A stretch of DNA of 64,000 nt from Ideonella sp. (lineage in GTDB: Bacteria > Pseudomonadota > Gammaproteobacteria > Burkholderiales > Burkholderiaceae_C). Below the pieces are notes generated by a model. The model searched no databases and was not told the origin of the DNA. It saw nothing but the letters and a program-made list of their open reading frames with translations. Shown piece by piece: positions 45,276 to 54,608 of this stretch. The translations under genes and the position numbers were made by a program. How positions within the stretch are numbered: position 1 is the stretch's first letter; every line of letters begins with the position of its first letter. The stretch is from positions 186,001-250,000 of the forward strand of contig JADKIA010000008.1 of the NCBI GenBank assembly GCA_016721465.1, given 5' to 3'.

Positions 45276-45758
45276 ATGAGCTCACTTCGCCACCGCCTTG
45301 TCACCACCGCCATGCTGTTGACTGGCGCGATCGGCCTGCCGGCCATGGCGGACACCTTCATCTCCTTCGCCGCCTCGGACAGCGTGGCGATTTCGCTGGG
45401 CACCAGCTCGGCCTCGTTCGGGCACTCGAGCGATGCGTCCTCGCACCACCGCCGCCATGGCTTTCGCCATGCGCAGGGCGACTACAAGGTGATCGACCTG
45501 GCGGCAGCGGAAGGCCGCCCGGGCATGGCGCGTCTGACGCTGCAGGCCACCACGGACCGTGGCGAAGACACCGAGTTCTACCTCTACCTTCCCCAGCCTG
45601 TGGTCGAGCGTCAGCGCCTGGCCCAGGGTCAGCTGGTGCAGGCGCAGCCGCGCCCCTATGGCGTGGCCTTTGCCCAGGGTGAGCCGCGGCAGCCGTTCTT
45701 CCTGGTGATCGACGACGCCTTGCAGCGCGAGCTGCAAACCCAGCCTGTGTCGCTTTGA
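45276..45758 (+). CDS. Secreted hypothetical protein
   Basis: A 160-residue protein with a signal peptide (TTAMLLTGAIGLPAMA, cleavage before DTF). The mature part has a Ser- and His-rich stretch (SDASSHHRRHGFRHAQ) and then a small beta domain (FYLYLPQPVVERQRLAQGQL, PFFLVIDDAL). I do not recognise the family. It lies 13 bp before the DUF2145 gene and may be expressed with it. Confidence 0.65.
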   Translation: MSSLRHRLVTTAMLLTGAIGLPAMADTFISFAASDSVAISLGTSSASFGHSSDASSHHRRHGFRHAQGDYKVIDLAAAEGRPGMARLTLQATTDRGEDTEFYLYLPQPVVERQRLAQGQLVQAQPRPYGVAFAQGEPRQPFFLVIDDALQRELQTQPVSL

Positions 45759-45771
45759 GCGGCCTCGCTCG

Positions 45772-46695
45772 ATGACCGCGTTGCTGGGCCGCGCACTGCG
45801 GCTGTGGGTGGTGTGCGGCGTGCTGGTGACGCCATGGGTGGCCAGCCACGCGGGCGCCATGCGCTTTTGTGATCGCCACGCCGAGCTCAGCGCTGCGCAG
45901 CAGGACAAGCTGTTGCGCTTTGCGGCCGTCATCAAGGGCGAGCTGGAGCAATCCGGCCACAGTGCGGCCATCGTCTCGCGCTCGGGCATGGACTTGAGCC
46001 GCTTCGGGCAGCGCTACTCGCACGCAGGCATCGGCTTGTTGGACAACCCCAATGCGCCCTGGTCGGTGCGCCAGCTGTACTACGCCTGCGACGAAGGCCA
46101 GTCGCGCATCTTCGACCAGGGCATCGCGGGCTTCCTGATGGGCACCGACAACCCTGGCCTGGGCTACGTGTCCGTGGTGTTCGTGCCGGATGCCGCGGGT
46201 GCCGATCTGGCCCGCCACGCGCTGGACAAGCCGCGCGCACTGCAACTGCTGAGCCCGAACTACAGCGCCAACGCCTACCCCTTCGACCTGCGTTACCAGA
46301 ACTGCAACCAGTGGGTGATGGAGCTGCTGGCCTCGGCCTGGGGGGCGCCCGATGCCGAGCTGGCCCAAGCCACGCGCGGCAACGCCCAGGCCTGGTTGAA
46401 GCGCCAGGGCTACCAGCCCGCGCTGATGAAGGTGGGAAACCCGGCGCTGATGGCGCTGGGCAGCTTCATCCCCTTCGTGCACCACGACGACCACCCCCCT
46501 GAGGACGTGTCCCGATGGCGTTATCGCGTGAGCATGCCGGCCTCGGTGGAAGCCTTCGTTCGGGCCACCGTGCCGGGCGCTACGCACCTGGAGTTCTGCC
46601 AGAACGGCCGGCAGGTGGTGGTGCGGCGCGGCTGGGAGCCGATTGCCGATGGCTGCAAGGCGGGTGCGCAGGACACGGTGCTCGCACTCGACTGA
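45772..46695 (+). CDS. DUF2145 family exported protein
   Basis: A 307-residue protein with signal peptide (LWVVCGVLVTPWVASHAGA). RYSHAGIGL and LRYQNCNQWVMELLASAWG are the hallmarks of the DUF2145 family, whose His and Cys arrangement resembles NlpC/P60-like peptidase or amidase folds. A periplasmic enzymatic role is likely but unproven. It follows the secreted hypothetical gene directly. Confidence 0.8.
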   Translation: MTALLGRALRLWVVCGVLVTPWVASHAGAMRFCDRHAELSAAQQDKLLRFAAVIKGELEQSGHSAAIVSRSGMDLSRFGQRYSHAGIGLLDNPNAPWSVRQLYYACDEGQSRIFDQGIAGFLMGTDNPGLGYVSVVFVPDAAGADLARHALDKPRALQLLSPNYSANAYPFDLRYQNCNQWVMELLASAWGAPDAELAQATRGNAQAWLKRQGYQPALMKVGNPALMALGSFIPFVHHDDHPPEDVSRWRYRVSMPASVEAFVRATVPGATHLEFCQNGRQVVVRRGWEPIADGCKAGAQDTVLALD

Positions 46696-46757
46696 TCGCG
46701 CCGACGGGCGCAGCGATGTCGTAGCATCGACGGCATCCGAATCGTCGCCATCGTCGC

Positions 46758-47822
46758 TTGAACTCCGCCACTTCCACCGCCTACGCCGAACTGGGCCTGA
46801 AACCCGACGCCACCGAGGCCGATGTGAAGGCCGCCTGGCGGCGCCTGGTGTCGCAGTGGCACCCCGATCGGAACGCCAGCGCCAGCGCAGTGGCACGCAT
46901 GCAACGCATCAACCAGGCGCTGGAGGCGATCCGCCAAGCCGGATTCAGCGCGGCCTCGACGCCCGGCCAGCCGGCGCGCAGGCCCGCCAGTCGGCCCGCG
47001 CCGCACCGTCGCGCGACAGCGCCACCACCACCACCTCCTCCTCCCGCTTCGGACAAGACCAAGGATGCGTCGACGCCGCACGCCGATGCCACCGCGTCGC
47101 GCGCCATTCACCGCAAGGTGAAGTTGACACTCGAGCAAGCCGCCTTGGGTTGCACGGTGGTGCTGCGCGGTCGATTCAACCCGGTGTGTGGTGGCTGCGC
47201 GGGCCTTGGCCACGCGGTGCTGGGTGGTGCCTGCGCGCCTTGCGGCGGCTCGGGCGCCGTGCGCCAGGCGGGTTGGTATGGGCTGTTTGGCAACTCGGCC
47301 GAGTGCAACGCATGCCATGGCAGCGGCCGCGCGCAACGGGCCTGCGCGCAATGCGCTGGCGAAGGTCGGCTGGGCGCACGCAGCTACCGCATCAGCGTGC
47401 GCATACCCCATGGCGCACGGGATGGGGATCGGCTGCACGTGCCGGCCCGCCGCCTGGCGGGCCAGCCCTCACCGGGTGACATCGACTTGCGCGTACAGCT
47501 GCTGCCCCACGACACCTTCGAGCTCGATGACGACGGCACCTTGCGCTGCACCATCAAGGTCAACGGCTTTGACTGGGTGGCACAGCACGAGGTGGCCGTG
47601 CCCACACTCGAGGGCCTGCGGCCCGTGCGCCTGCAGCGCGAGCTGCGCTGTCACCGCCTCAAGGGCCAGGGCTTCCCGGTGCAACGGCGTGGCGAGCGTG
47701 GCGACCTGCTGGTGACCGTGGTGCCGGTTTTTCCGGAACGCTTCAATGCGGAGCAGCAGGCGCTGTTGAACCGCCTGGTCGCGACCAGTGCCGCGGAATG
47801 CGCAACGGCGTCGGCGCGCTGA
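46758..47822 (+). CDS. DnaJ-like cochaperone
   Basis: A 354-residue J-domain protein. Residues 8-60 form the J domain with the HPDRN motif (QWHPDRNAS). A Pro/Ala-rich linker with a run of ten prolines follows. The zinc region has CGGCAGLGH, CAPCGGSG, CNACHGSG and CAQCAGEG, all four repeats of the DnaJ type. The C-terminal peptide-binding domain ends near GDLLVTVVPVFPERF. The start is TTG at 46758, without a good ribosome-binding site, so it is uncertain. The linker differs from the Gly/Phe region of canonical DnaJ, so this is probably a paralogue. Confidence 0.82.
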   Translation: MNSATSTAYAELGLKPDATEADVKAAWRRLVSQWHPDRNASASAVARMQRINQALEAIRQAGFSAASTPGQPARRPASRPAPHRRATAPPPPPPPPASDKTKDASTPHADATASRAIHRKVKLTLEQAALGCTVVLRGRFNPVCGGCAGLGHAVLGGACAPCGGSGAVRQAGWYGLFGNSAECNACHGSGRAQRACAQCAGEGRLGARSYRISVRIPHGARDGDRLHVPARRLAGQPSPGDIDLRVQLLPHDTFELDDDGTLRCTIKVNGFDWVAQHEVAVPTLEGLRPVRLQRELRCHRLKGQGFPVQRRGERGDLLVTVVPVFPERFNAEQQALLNRLVATSAAECATASAR

Positions 47823-47993
47823 AGGTCGCCCTGGCCCTGCCGCGGTGATGCCCGCGGGCTCGGCGCCGCCAGCGTGCGCCGGGGCCGCTTCGGCGGGTGG
47901 CACCATTGCCCTCTGCTGCGCTGGGATGGTCTGCGCCACGACACAATCCCCTGGTGGGCCGGTCCATGCGGGCTGGTGGCTGGAGCAAGGGTG

Positions 47994-49226
47994 ATGACGA
48001 TGCTTGGGAGTGGAGCGGGTTGGCGACGGATGGCATGGGCCGCCTGGGCCTCGGGCCTGTTGCTCAGTGCCTGCGGCGGCGGCGGCAGCGACAGCAGCAC
48101 CGGCGCCACGCCACCGCCCGTGACGCCTGCGCCGCCGCCAGTCGTGGAAGTCACCGGCGCGGGCGAATTGAAGGGCGCCACCCCACTGGCCACGGTGACC
48201 GCCGCGAGCATTGCCGTGGCACTGAAGTCGTCCGAGGGGCGATTGCCCGCGGGCACGGCCATCGTGCCGCGCTACGACGTGGTGTCCTGGCGCATCAACT
48301 ACCTCACGATCGACGGCCGTGGCCTGCCGGTCACCGCCTCTGGCCTGATCAGCCTGCCGGTCAAGCCCGCGGGCGCGAGCAGCCCGGTGTTGAGCTACCA
48401 GCACGGCACCACGTTCAAGGACGCCGAGGCGCCCAGCAACAAGGTGGAGGCATCCGAGGCGCCGATGGTGCTGGCCTCGCTCGGCGCGATCGTCGTGGCC
48501 GCTGATTACGTTGGTTATGGAACATCCAAGGGCATGCAGCATCCCTACCTGCTGTCGGCGCCAACGGCCGCCGCGGTGGTGGACCTGATCACGGCGGCGA
48601 AGACCTGGCGGCGCAAGAACGCGGTGGTGGACAACGATCAGCTGTTCCTCGTGGGCTATTCGGAAGGCGGTTACGCCAGCATGGCTGCGCACCGCGCGAT
48701 GCAGTCCGCTGGCAGCGCCCACCTGGCGCAGCTGGTGGGCGCGGTGGATGGTGCCGGCCCCTACCATGTGGGCGTGACCATGGACGCGCTGCTCGAGCGC
48801 GTGCGGCAGGAAAATCGCCTGCTCGGCGCGCTGATCGACCCCGGCTTCCTCAGCCACCTGGGCTCCACGCTGCGCGACGAGGTGCGGCGCAACCTGGTCA
48901 AGGCGGTGATGCCCGACGACGCCGACGTGAGTTTCCAGACCACATTCATCGACAACTTCCTCGCCGACGATACCGGCGCCATCGAGCGGGAGAGCAATGT
49001 GCACGACTGGAGGCCGGCCAAGCCCCTGCGGCTGTACCACGGTCGCGACGACGGCACGGTGCCCTATGCGTCGTCCACGGCCACGATCAAGGCCATGCAA
49101 TTGCGTGCGGCGCCCGATGTGTCGCTGACCGATTGCACGGCCACGCCGGCCAGCCACCTGGGCTGCGTGGCGCCGTTCTTCAGCTTCGTGATGGCGCAGC
49201 TGGCGCCGGTGATCCGCAACCTGTAG
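47994..49226 (+). CDS. Lipoprotein alpha/beta hydrolase (secretory lipase-like)
   Basis: A 410-residue protein with a lipoprotein signal (AWASGLLLSAC, lipobox LSAC) and a low-complexity Gly/Pro linker. The enzyme part has SYQHGTTFKDAE, the nucleophile elbow GYSEGG, the acid in YHGRDDGTVP and a C-terminal His in ASHLGC, as in secretory lipases or esterases. Outer-membrane or periplasmic location is likely. The ATG has GGAG 8 bp upstream. Confidence 0.85.
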   Translation: MTMLGSGAGWRRMAWAAWASGLLLSACGGGGSDSSTGATPPPVTPAPPPVVEVTGAGELKGATPLATVTAASIAVALKSSEGRLPAGTAIVPRYDVVSWRINYLTIDGRGLPVTASGLISLPVKPAGASSPVLSYQHGTTFKDAEAPSNKVEASEAPMVLASLGAIVVAADYVGYGTSKGMQHPYLLSAPTAAAVVDLITAAKTWRRKNAVVDNDQLFLVGYSEGGYASMAAHRAMQSAGSAHLAQLVGAVDGAGPYHVGVTMDALLERVRQENRLLGALIDPGFLSHLGSTLRDEVRRNLVKAVMPDDADVSFQTTFIDNFLADDTGAIERESNVHDWRPAKPLRLYHGRDDGTVPYASSTATIKAMQLRAAPDVSLTDCTATPASHLGCVAPFFSFVMAQLAPVIRNL

Positions 49227-49227
49227 C

Positions 49228-50070
49228 TCAAGCCACCTGGTCCATGCGGGCCAGGTGCACGCCCGCCGCGCGCATGGCGTCGAAGAACAGCACCTGCTGC
49301 GCCGCGAATCCCGCCACCGGGCTCATGCCGTCGGTGAGCAGCGTGATGCGCTCGGGGCGGCCCTTGGGCAGGTGCGCCACCAGGTGTTCGACGCTGGCCT
49401 TGACGCAATGGCTGCCCGCCTCTCCGGCCACCAGGATGCGATCGGCGGAGTCCAGCCGTGCCAACAGCGCGTGGTTCAGGCCGGTGTCGGGATCGGCCGG
49501 GTCGGGCACCTCGGCCTGCACGGCACTGTAGTGCTCGGTCCAGGGGTTGCGGCCCTTGAACACGGCGTGCACGGCTTGCTGGTGGCGGTCTTCCCAGGCG
49601 CTGCAGGCGGCTTGCACGCTGGCGTGCACCGCGTGGCCCCAGCTGCCGATCTGGCAATGCACCGGCCACACCATCAGCGTGTAGCGCCCGCCGGCTTCCA
49701 GGGCATCCAGGTAGCTCAGCGTGCGTGGCAAGGCGCTGGCATGGAAAGGCCGGTAGTGGCCTGCGCGCACCTGGGCGGCGGTGATGGGCGTGAAGGGCGC
49801 AACGGCGCTGCCGTCGCCGTGCTGCCAGAAGCCGGGGTGGGCGATGTCGTGGCGGTGGTGCGAGTCGAGCGTGAGGGTGATGGCACTCAAGGTGTCGCCG
49901 ACCCGCGCGACGAACGCGGCCAGGCCTTGCATGTCGGCGTGGGCGCCTGGCACGGGCAGGGCCGGCGCGCAGGGCTGGCCAGTGGCGGGGTCGATGGGGC
50001 ACCAGCCGGCGGGCAGGTCGCAGAAGTCGTTCTGCGGGTCAATGATCAGGAGTTCGGTGCGCGGGTCCAT
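49228..50070 (-). CDS. Nicotinamidase/isochorismatase-like cysteine hydrolase
   Basis: A 280-residue hydrolase. The catalytic Asp is in LLIIDPQNDFCD, metal-binding DSHHRHDIAHP follows, and the nucleophile Cys is in GEAGSHCVKASVEHL. This matches PncA-type nicotinamidases, but the protein is about 60 residues longer than E. coli PncA owing to an insert around residues 100-170. Conversion of nicotinamide to nicotinate in NAD salvage is likely; other amidase activity is possible. It is convergent with the lipase gene. Confidence 0.82.
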   Translation of the reverse strand: MDPRTELLIIDPQNDFCDLPAGWCPIDPATGQPCAPALPVPGAHADMQGLAAFVARVGDTLSAITLTLDSHHRHDIAHPGFWQHGDGSAVAPFTPITAAQVRAGHYRPFHASALPRTLSYLDALEAGGRYTLMVWPVHCQIGSWGHAVHASVQAACSAWEDRHQQAVHAVFKGRNPWTEHYSAVQAEVPDPADPDTGLNHALLARLDSADRILVAGEAGSHCVKASVEHLVAHLPKGRPERITLLTDGMSPVAGFAAQQVLFFDAMRAAGVHLARMDQVA

Positions 50071-50178
50071 GGGGCAGCCTTCGTGCGGGGAGCGGCCCGG
50101 CGCGCCCCCGTTGGCGAGCGGCGGCCGGCAGGGTGCGGGACGGCCGATTTCAGCATGCCGCGTGTCACCGGGCCGGCG

Positions 50179-51315
50179 TCAGTCCAGCGGCCAGGGCACG
50201 CTGGCGGGCAGCGGGCGCTCGTTGGCGGATGGCGGCGGGGGGCTGGTGTTGGCGGGCGGGCGTGGTCCGGCGGCCATGGGGCGCCACCAGGGCAGCACGG
50301 CGTCCACCCGGGCCGGCTGTGCGGGCTCGCCGAGCCGGGGCATCACCAGGCGGGCGCTTTGCTGCGGCGCCAGCGCCAGCAGCGTCTCGACCGGTTCGTC
50401 CCAGTCGTGCAGGGCGAGGCTGAAGGTGCCCCAATGGATGGGCAGCAGCGGCGGGTGGCCGAGCAAGGCCAGGGCCTTCAAGGCGTTGGCCGGGCCGAGG
50501 TGGATGTCACCCCAGCTGGGGTGGAAGGCGCCCACCTCCAACATGGCCAGGTCGAAGGGGCCAAAGTGCTCGCGGATGCGGGCGTATTCGGTGGTCAGGC
50601 CGGTGTCGCCGCTGAAGAACACCGCGTGCCGGTCGCCGCGCACCACGAGGGAGGACCACAGGGTGGCGTTGCGGTCCTTCAGGCCGCGGCCCGAGAAGTG
50701 CTGCGAGGGCGCGGCGCTGATCTGCAGGCCGGTGCCGGGCACGGTGTGGTTCTGCCACCAGTCGAGCTCGGTGATGCGCTCGGGCGCGATGCCCCAGGCC
50801 TCCAGGTGCGCACCCACGCCCAGGCTGGTGACGAACGGCACCGGGCTGTTGCGCAGTGCACGGATGGTGGGGTGGCAGAGGTGGTCGTAGTGGTCGTGCG
50901 AGATGAGCACCACGTCCACCTCCGGCAACGCGGCCAGCGACACGGGCACCGGCTGGAAGCGCTTGGGACCGGCCAGGCGCGTGGGCGAGGCGCGAGCGCC
51001 CCACACCGGATCGGTGAGCACGCGCCAGCCGTCGATCTCGATCAGCACGGTGGAGTGCCCGAGCCACGTGGCGCGCAGGCCGGTGTCGGCGGGGCGCTGC
51101 CAGGTGGTGCGCGGGTCGAGCAGTGGCAAGGGGCCGCTCGGTGTGCGGCGCGGGCCACCGCAGAGGAACTCGCTCAGACTGGGGCGGGGCGCCGTGGCGT
51201 CGCGCAGGCCTGGCAGCACCGGATGCCGGTTGCGAAAGCCCTCCCCCGCCCACAGTGGGGACGACTGCATGCGTTCGAGCCGCAGGCCTTGTGCGCGTTG
51301 TCCAAGTGACTTCAT
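50179..51315 (-). CDS. Metallo-beta-lactamase fold hydrolase (NAPE-PLD/UlaG-like)
   Basis: A 378-residue protein. The zinc-binding HDHYDHL motif is clear, preceded by WLGHSTVLIEIDG and followed by FSGDTG and LPIHWGTF, the pattern of the NAPE-PLD-type MBL family, which cleaves phospholipid or related phosphodiesters. The ATG at 51315 is chosen. It is divergent from the thymidine kinase gene. The C-terminal tail is Pro-rich. Confidence 0.87.
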   Translation of the reverse strand: MKSLGQRAQGLRLERMQSSPLWAGEGFRNRHPVLPGLRDATAPRPSLSEFLCGGPRRTPSGPLPLLDPRTTWQRPADTGLRATWLGHSTVLIEIDGWRVLTDPVWGARASPTRLAGPKRFQPVPVSLAALPEVDVVLISHDHYDHLCHPTIRALRNSPVPFVTSLGVGAHLEAWGIAPERITELDWWQNHTVPGTGLQISAAPSQHFSGRGLKDRNATLWSSLVVRGDRHAVFFSGDTGLTTEYARIREHFGPFDLAMLEVGAFHPSWGDIHLGPANALKALALLGHPPLLPIHWGTFSLALHDWDEPVETLLALAPQQSARLVMPRLGEPAQPARVDAVLPWWRPMAAGPRPPANTSPPPPSANERPLPASVPWPLD

Positions 51316-51477
51316 CGAAGGGGCCCGCCTCGGGCTTTGCCAGGGTGGCCCGATGGTGCCGCATTCCGGCGGTCCGCGCGCCGCTGTGGGCAATGCGCCG
51401 ACAATCGACGTGGATCCGCACCAGGCGCTGTCGGCCGAACTTCCCGCCCAGGTTTCCCCGCCGAGGTTTCCTCGCCC

Positions 51478-52074
51478 ATGAGCAAGCTCTACTTCCGCTA
51501 TGCCGCGATGAACGCGGGCAAGTCCACTGCCTTGCTGCAGGTGGCCTACAACTACGAAGAGCGCGGCATGGCCGTGCGCCTGTTCACCGCCGCGCACGAC
51601 GAGCGCTCCGGCCACGGCCTGATCGGCTCGCGGCTGGGCCTGACGCGCGCGGCCGACACCTTCGGCCGCGACACGGTGTTCGACCGTGCCGGGCTGGCGC
51701 AGGCCACGGCCTGCGTGCTCATTGACGAGGCCCAGTTCCTCTCGCCCGATCAGGTGCGCCAGTTGCACCGGCTGGCGCATGCCGGGCACGTGCCGGTGAT
51801 CTGTTACGGCCTGCGCAGCGATTTTCGCGGCGATGCCTTCCCTGGCAGCGCCATGCTGCTGACCTTGGCCGACGACGTGGAAGAGATGAAGACCATCTGC
51901 GCCTGTGCGCGCAAGGCCACGATGAACATCCGCCTCGGGGCCGATGGTCGCCGGGTGAAGGAGGGCGAGCAGGTGGAGATCGGCGGCAACGAGCGCTACC
52001 GTGCGGTGTGCCCGTCGTGCTTCTATGCCGACGACGAGGGCGATGCGGGCCGGGCGCCGGGCCTGTTTGCCTAG
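51478..52074 (+). CDS. tdk: Thymidine kinase
   Basis: A 198-residue type II thymidine kinase that phosphorylates thymidine in the salvage pathway. Walker A MNAGKSTALLQ, Walker B LIDEAQFLS and the lasso with the C-terminal zinc ligands CAC...CPSC are all present. Length is normal. It is convergent with the sensor kinase gene. Confidence 0.95.
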   Translation: MSKLYFRYAAMNAGKSTALLQVAYNYEERGMAVRLFTAAHDERSGHGLIGSRLGLTRAADTFGRDTVFDRAGLAQATACVLIDEAQFLSPDQVRQLHRLAHAGHVPVICYGLRSDFRGDAFPGSAMLLTLADDVEEMKTICACARKATMNIRLGADGRRVKEGEQVEIGGNERYRAVCPSCFYADDEGDAGRAPGLFA

Positions 52075-52118
52075 CGCTGGAATGACGCGTGCCGGGGCCG
52101 TGCGCCGCGGCAGCGCGC

Positions 52119-54608
52119 TCAGACCGAAGCGGCCGCAGCGCCGATGCGTTCGATGGTCTGCGCCAGCACCTGGATGTCGATGGGCTTGGACACGTAGGCG
52201 TTCATGCCCGCCGCAAAGCAGGCGTCACGGTCTTCAGGCTGCGCGTTGGCGGTCATGGCGATGATGGGCAGCTGGTTGAATGGCGCGGGCAGGGCTCGGA
52301 TGGCCCGCGCGGCAGTGATGCCGTCCATCTGCGGCATCTGGATGTCCATCAGCACCAGGTCGTAAGGCGCGGCCTGCACCTGGCGCAAGACCTCCACGCC
52401 ATCGGCGACCACGTCGTGGAAGTGGCCCATGCGGTCCAGCATGGCCTTGATCAGGATCTGGTTCACGGCGTTGTCTTCGGCCACCAGGATGCGCCTGGGA
52501 GCGCTGCTCATCGGCACGACCAACGTGGGGTCCGTGTCCATGTTCGGCGCGTTTGCCGCTTTGCCCAGGACCAGGCGGGCCGTGAACACGCTGCCCTTGC
52601 CGGGCACGCTCGTCGCGTCCACGCCGCCACCCATCAGCTCGGCAATCTGGCGGGTGATGGCCAGGCCGAGACCCGTGCCGCCAAAGCGCCGCGCCACCGA
52701 ACTGTCGGCCTGCGAGAACGGCTCGAACAGCAAGGGCAGCACCTCGGGTGCAATACCCACGCCGGTGTCTTCCACCGCCACGGTGAGCTCGATGCGCGAG
52801 TCGTCCAGCCAGCGGTGGGCCAGGCGCACCTCCACCTGGCCGGTGTCGGTGAACTTCAGCGCATTGCCCACCAGGTTGAACAGCACCTGGCGCAGGCGGC
52901 TCGGATCGCCACTCACATGGGCCGGCAGGTCGGCCGCGCTGCTCAGCCGCAACACCAGGTGCTTCGCCTGGGCGCGCGCCTCGAGCAGTTCGACGACTTG
53001 CGACACGGTCTCGCGCAAGGGGAAGTCCACGATCTCCAGCGCCATGCGGCCAGCCTCGATCTTGGACAGGTCGAGAATGTCGTTGATCAGCGCCAGCAGG
53101 CTCTGGCCCGAGCTGCGGATCAACTCGGCCTGGCGACGTTGCTGCGGGTTGAGCGGGCTGGCGAGCAACAGCCCGTTCATGCCCAGCACAGCGTTCAATG
53201 GCGTGCGGATCTCGTGGCTCATGGCCGCCAGGAAGCGCGACTTGGCCTCGTTGGCCGCTTCGGCAGCCTCCTTCAGGCGCGCCAGCTCCAACTCGACCAA
53301 GGTGCTGTCGCGGTAGACACTGACCATGCCGCCGTCAGGGGTGCGCCGCTCGATGGCATGCACCAGGCGCTGGCCCGTGGCCGTGCGCGTGTGCATGGTG
53401 CGGTCCTTGCCGCGCTGCGACAAGCGCTCGGCCACCCAGGCCGTGCGGCCCGCAGGGTCGTCGGGAGGGATCAGCGCGACCGCTGCGGCCTCGGCCAATG
53501 CCCTGAAGGCCGCCCCGGGGTGCAGCACCGGCAGCAGCCACGGGAACAGTTCCTCATAACGCTGATTCCAGATGACCACGCGGTCCTCGGCGTCGCACAG
53601 CAGCAAACCGTCGTGCATGAACTCCAGGGCCCGCTCCAGCGTCTGCTTGGACTCGGCCAGCTCGGCCCGCGCATGCGCCATGCGATCGGTCTGGCGCTGG
53701 GCGATGGCGGCGAATGCCAACACCAGGGCACCGAAGGCCGCCGCACCGATGCCGATGATCCAGCGGCTGCGCGCCCACTGCGCCAAGGCCAACTCGACCG
53801 GCAGCGATCCCACCACCCGAAGTTGCCGGTACAGCAGTGGTCGGGCGGCCACCAGGGCCGCTTGCCCGCCCAGGCGAGCGGGCGTGTGCATGAACGGCGC
53901 ATCGGCCCAGCCGCTCGGCAGCTCGGGCGTGAGGAAGCTGCCCGTCAGGCGCTCGGCCGCAGGGCGGCTGGACAAGAGCAGGCCGTCTTCACGCTCCAGT
54001 GTGATCTCCAGTTCGCGATCGTCGACCGATTGGCCCAGGATCTGCCCCAGGTCCGCCACCGCCACCTGGGCCACGGCCAATCCGCGCAACGGGCCACCGA
54101 GATGGACCGGGCGGGCCAGAAAGATCACGCGCTCGGCGCTGGCCGGGCTGAAGCTGGGTGCACTCACCACCATGGCCGGAACCTGGCGCGTCATCACCTC
54201 GCGGACAAAGCCCTCGGGCAAGGCCAGGCCGAGCCGGTGGCTGCTTTCCTGTGCCGCGGCCACGAGCTGGCCGTTCTCGTCGAGCACGGCCAGGTCGCCC
54301 AGCAGCAGGCCTTGCCGGAGCATCTGCCGCAGCCGCAGGCGCAGTGCCGCGGGATCGGTCCGTCCCTCGGCGTCTTGCGGCTCTGCCAGCAGGCCGTCGA
54401 TGCTGGCCAGGGTCATGTCCATGGCCAACAGGGTGCGGTTGGCGTTGGCTTCTGCGCTGGCCACGAAGCGCCGAAGCCGGTGTTCGCCCTGTTCCAGCTC
54501 CTCGTCGCGCTCGGCCGCGATCAGGCCGAGCGCGGCAGCGCAGACCGCGGCGAGGAACAGCAGCGCGCCACCCCAGATCAGCCAGCGCACTTTCGTTGCC
54601 GGGCGCAT
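52119..54608 (-). CDS. Hybrid sensor histidine kinase
   Basis: An 829-residue membrane kinase (start MRPATKVRWLIW). A transmembrane helix near residues 10-30 and a second near 285-305 bound a periplasmic sensor of about 250 residues. A PAS-like domain follows (FMHDGLLLCDAEDRVVIWNQ). The phosphoacceptor His lies in MSHEIRTPLNAVLG at about 465, the ATPase has DTGVGI and GTGLGLAI, and a C-terminal receiver has Asp in LVLMDIQMPQMDG. No separate response regulator is nearby. The preceding binding-protein gene overlaps its start, so the two form one sensory unit. Confidence 0.92.
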   Translation of the reverse strand: MRPATKVRWLIWGGALLFLAAVCAAALGLIAAERDEELEQGEHRLRRFVASAEANANRTLLAMDMTLASIDGLLAEPQDAEGRTDPAALRLRLRQMLRQGLLLGDLAVLDENGQLVAAAQESSHRLGLALPEGFVREVMTRQVPAMVVSAPSFSPASAERVIFLARPVHLGGPLRGLAVAQVAVADLGQILGQSVDDRELEITLEREDGLLLSSRPAAERLTGSFLTPELPSGWADAPFMHTPARLGGQAALVAARPLLYRQLRVVGSLPVELALAQWARSRWIIGIGAAAFGALVLAFAAIAQRQTDRMAHARAELAESKQTLERALEFMHDGLLLCDAEDRVVIWNQRYEELFPWLLPVLHPGAAFRALAEAAAVALIPPDDPAGRTAWVAERLSQRGKDRTMHTRTATGQRLVHAIERRTPDGGMVSVYRDSTLVELELARLKEAAEAANEAKSRFLAAMSHEIRTPLNAVLGMNGLLLASPLNPQQRRQAELIRSSGQSLLALINDILDLSKIEAGRMALEIVDFPLRETVSQVVELLEARAQAKHLVLRLSSAADLPAHVSGDPSRLRQVLFNLVGNALKFTDTGQVEVRLAHRWLDDSRIELTVAVEDTGVGIAPEVLPLLFEPFSQADSSVARRFGGTGLGLAITRQIAELMGGGVDATSVPGKGSVFTARLVLGKAANAPNMDTDPTLVVPMSSAPRRILVAEDNAVNQILIKAMLDRMGHFHDVVADGVEVLRQVQAAPYDLVLMDIQMPQMDGITAARAIRALPAPFNQLPIIAMTANAQPEDRDACFAAGMNAYVSKPIDIQVLAQTIERIGAAAASV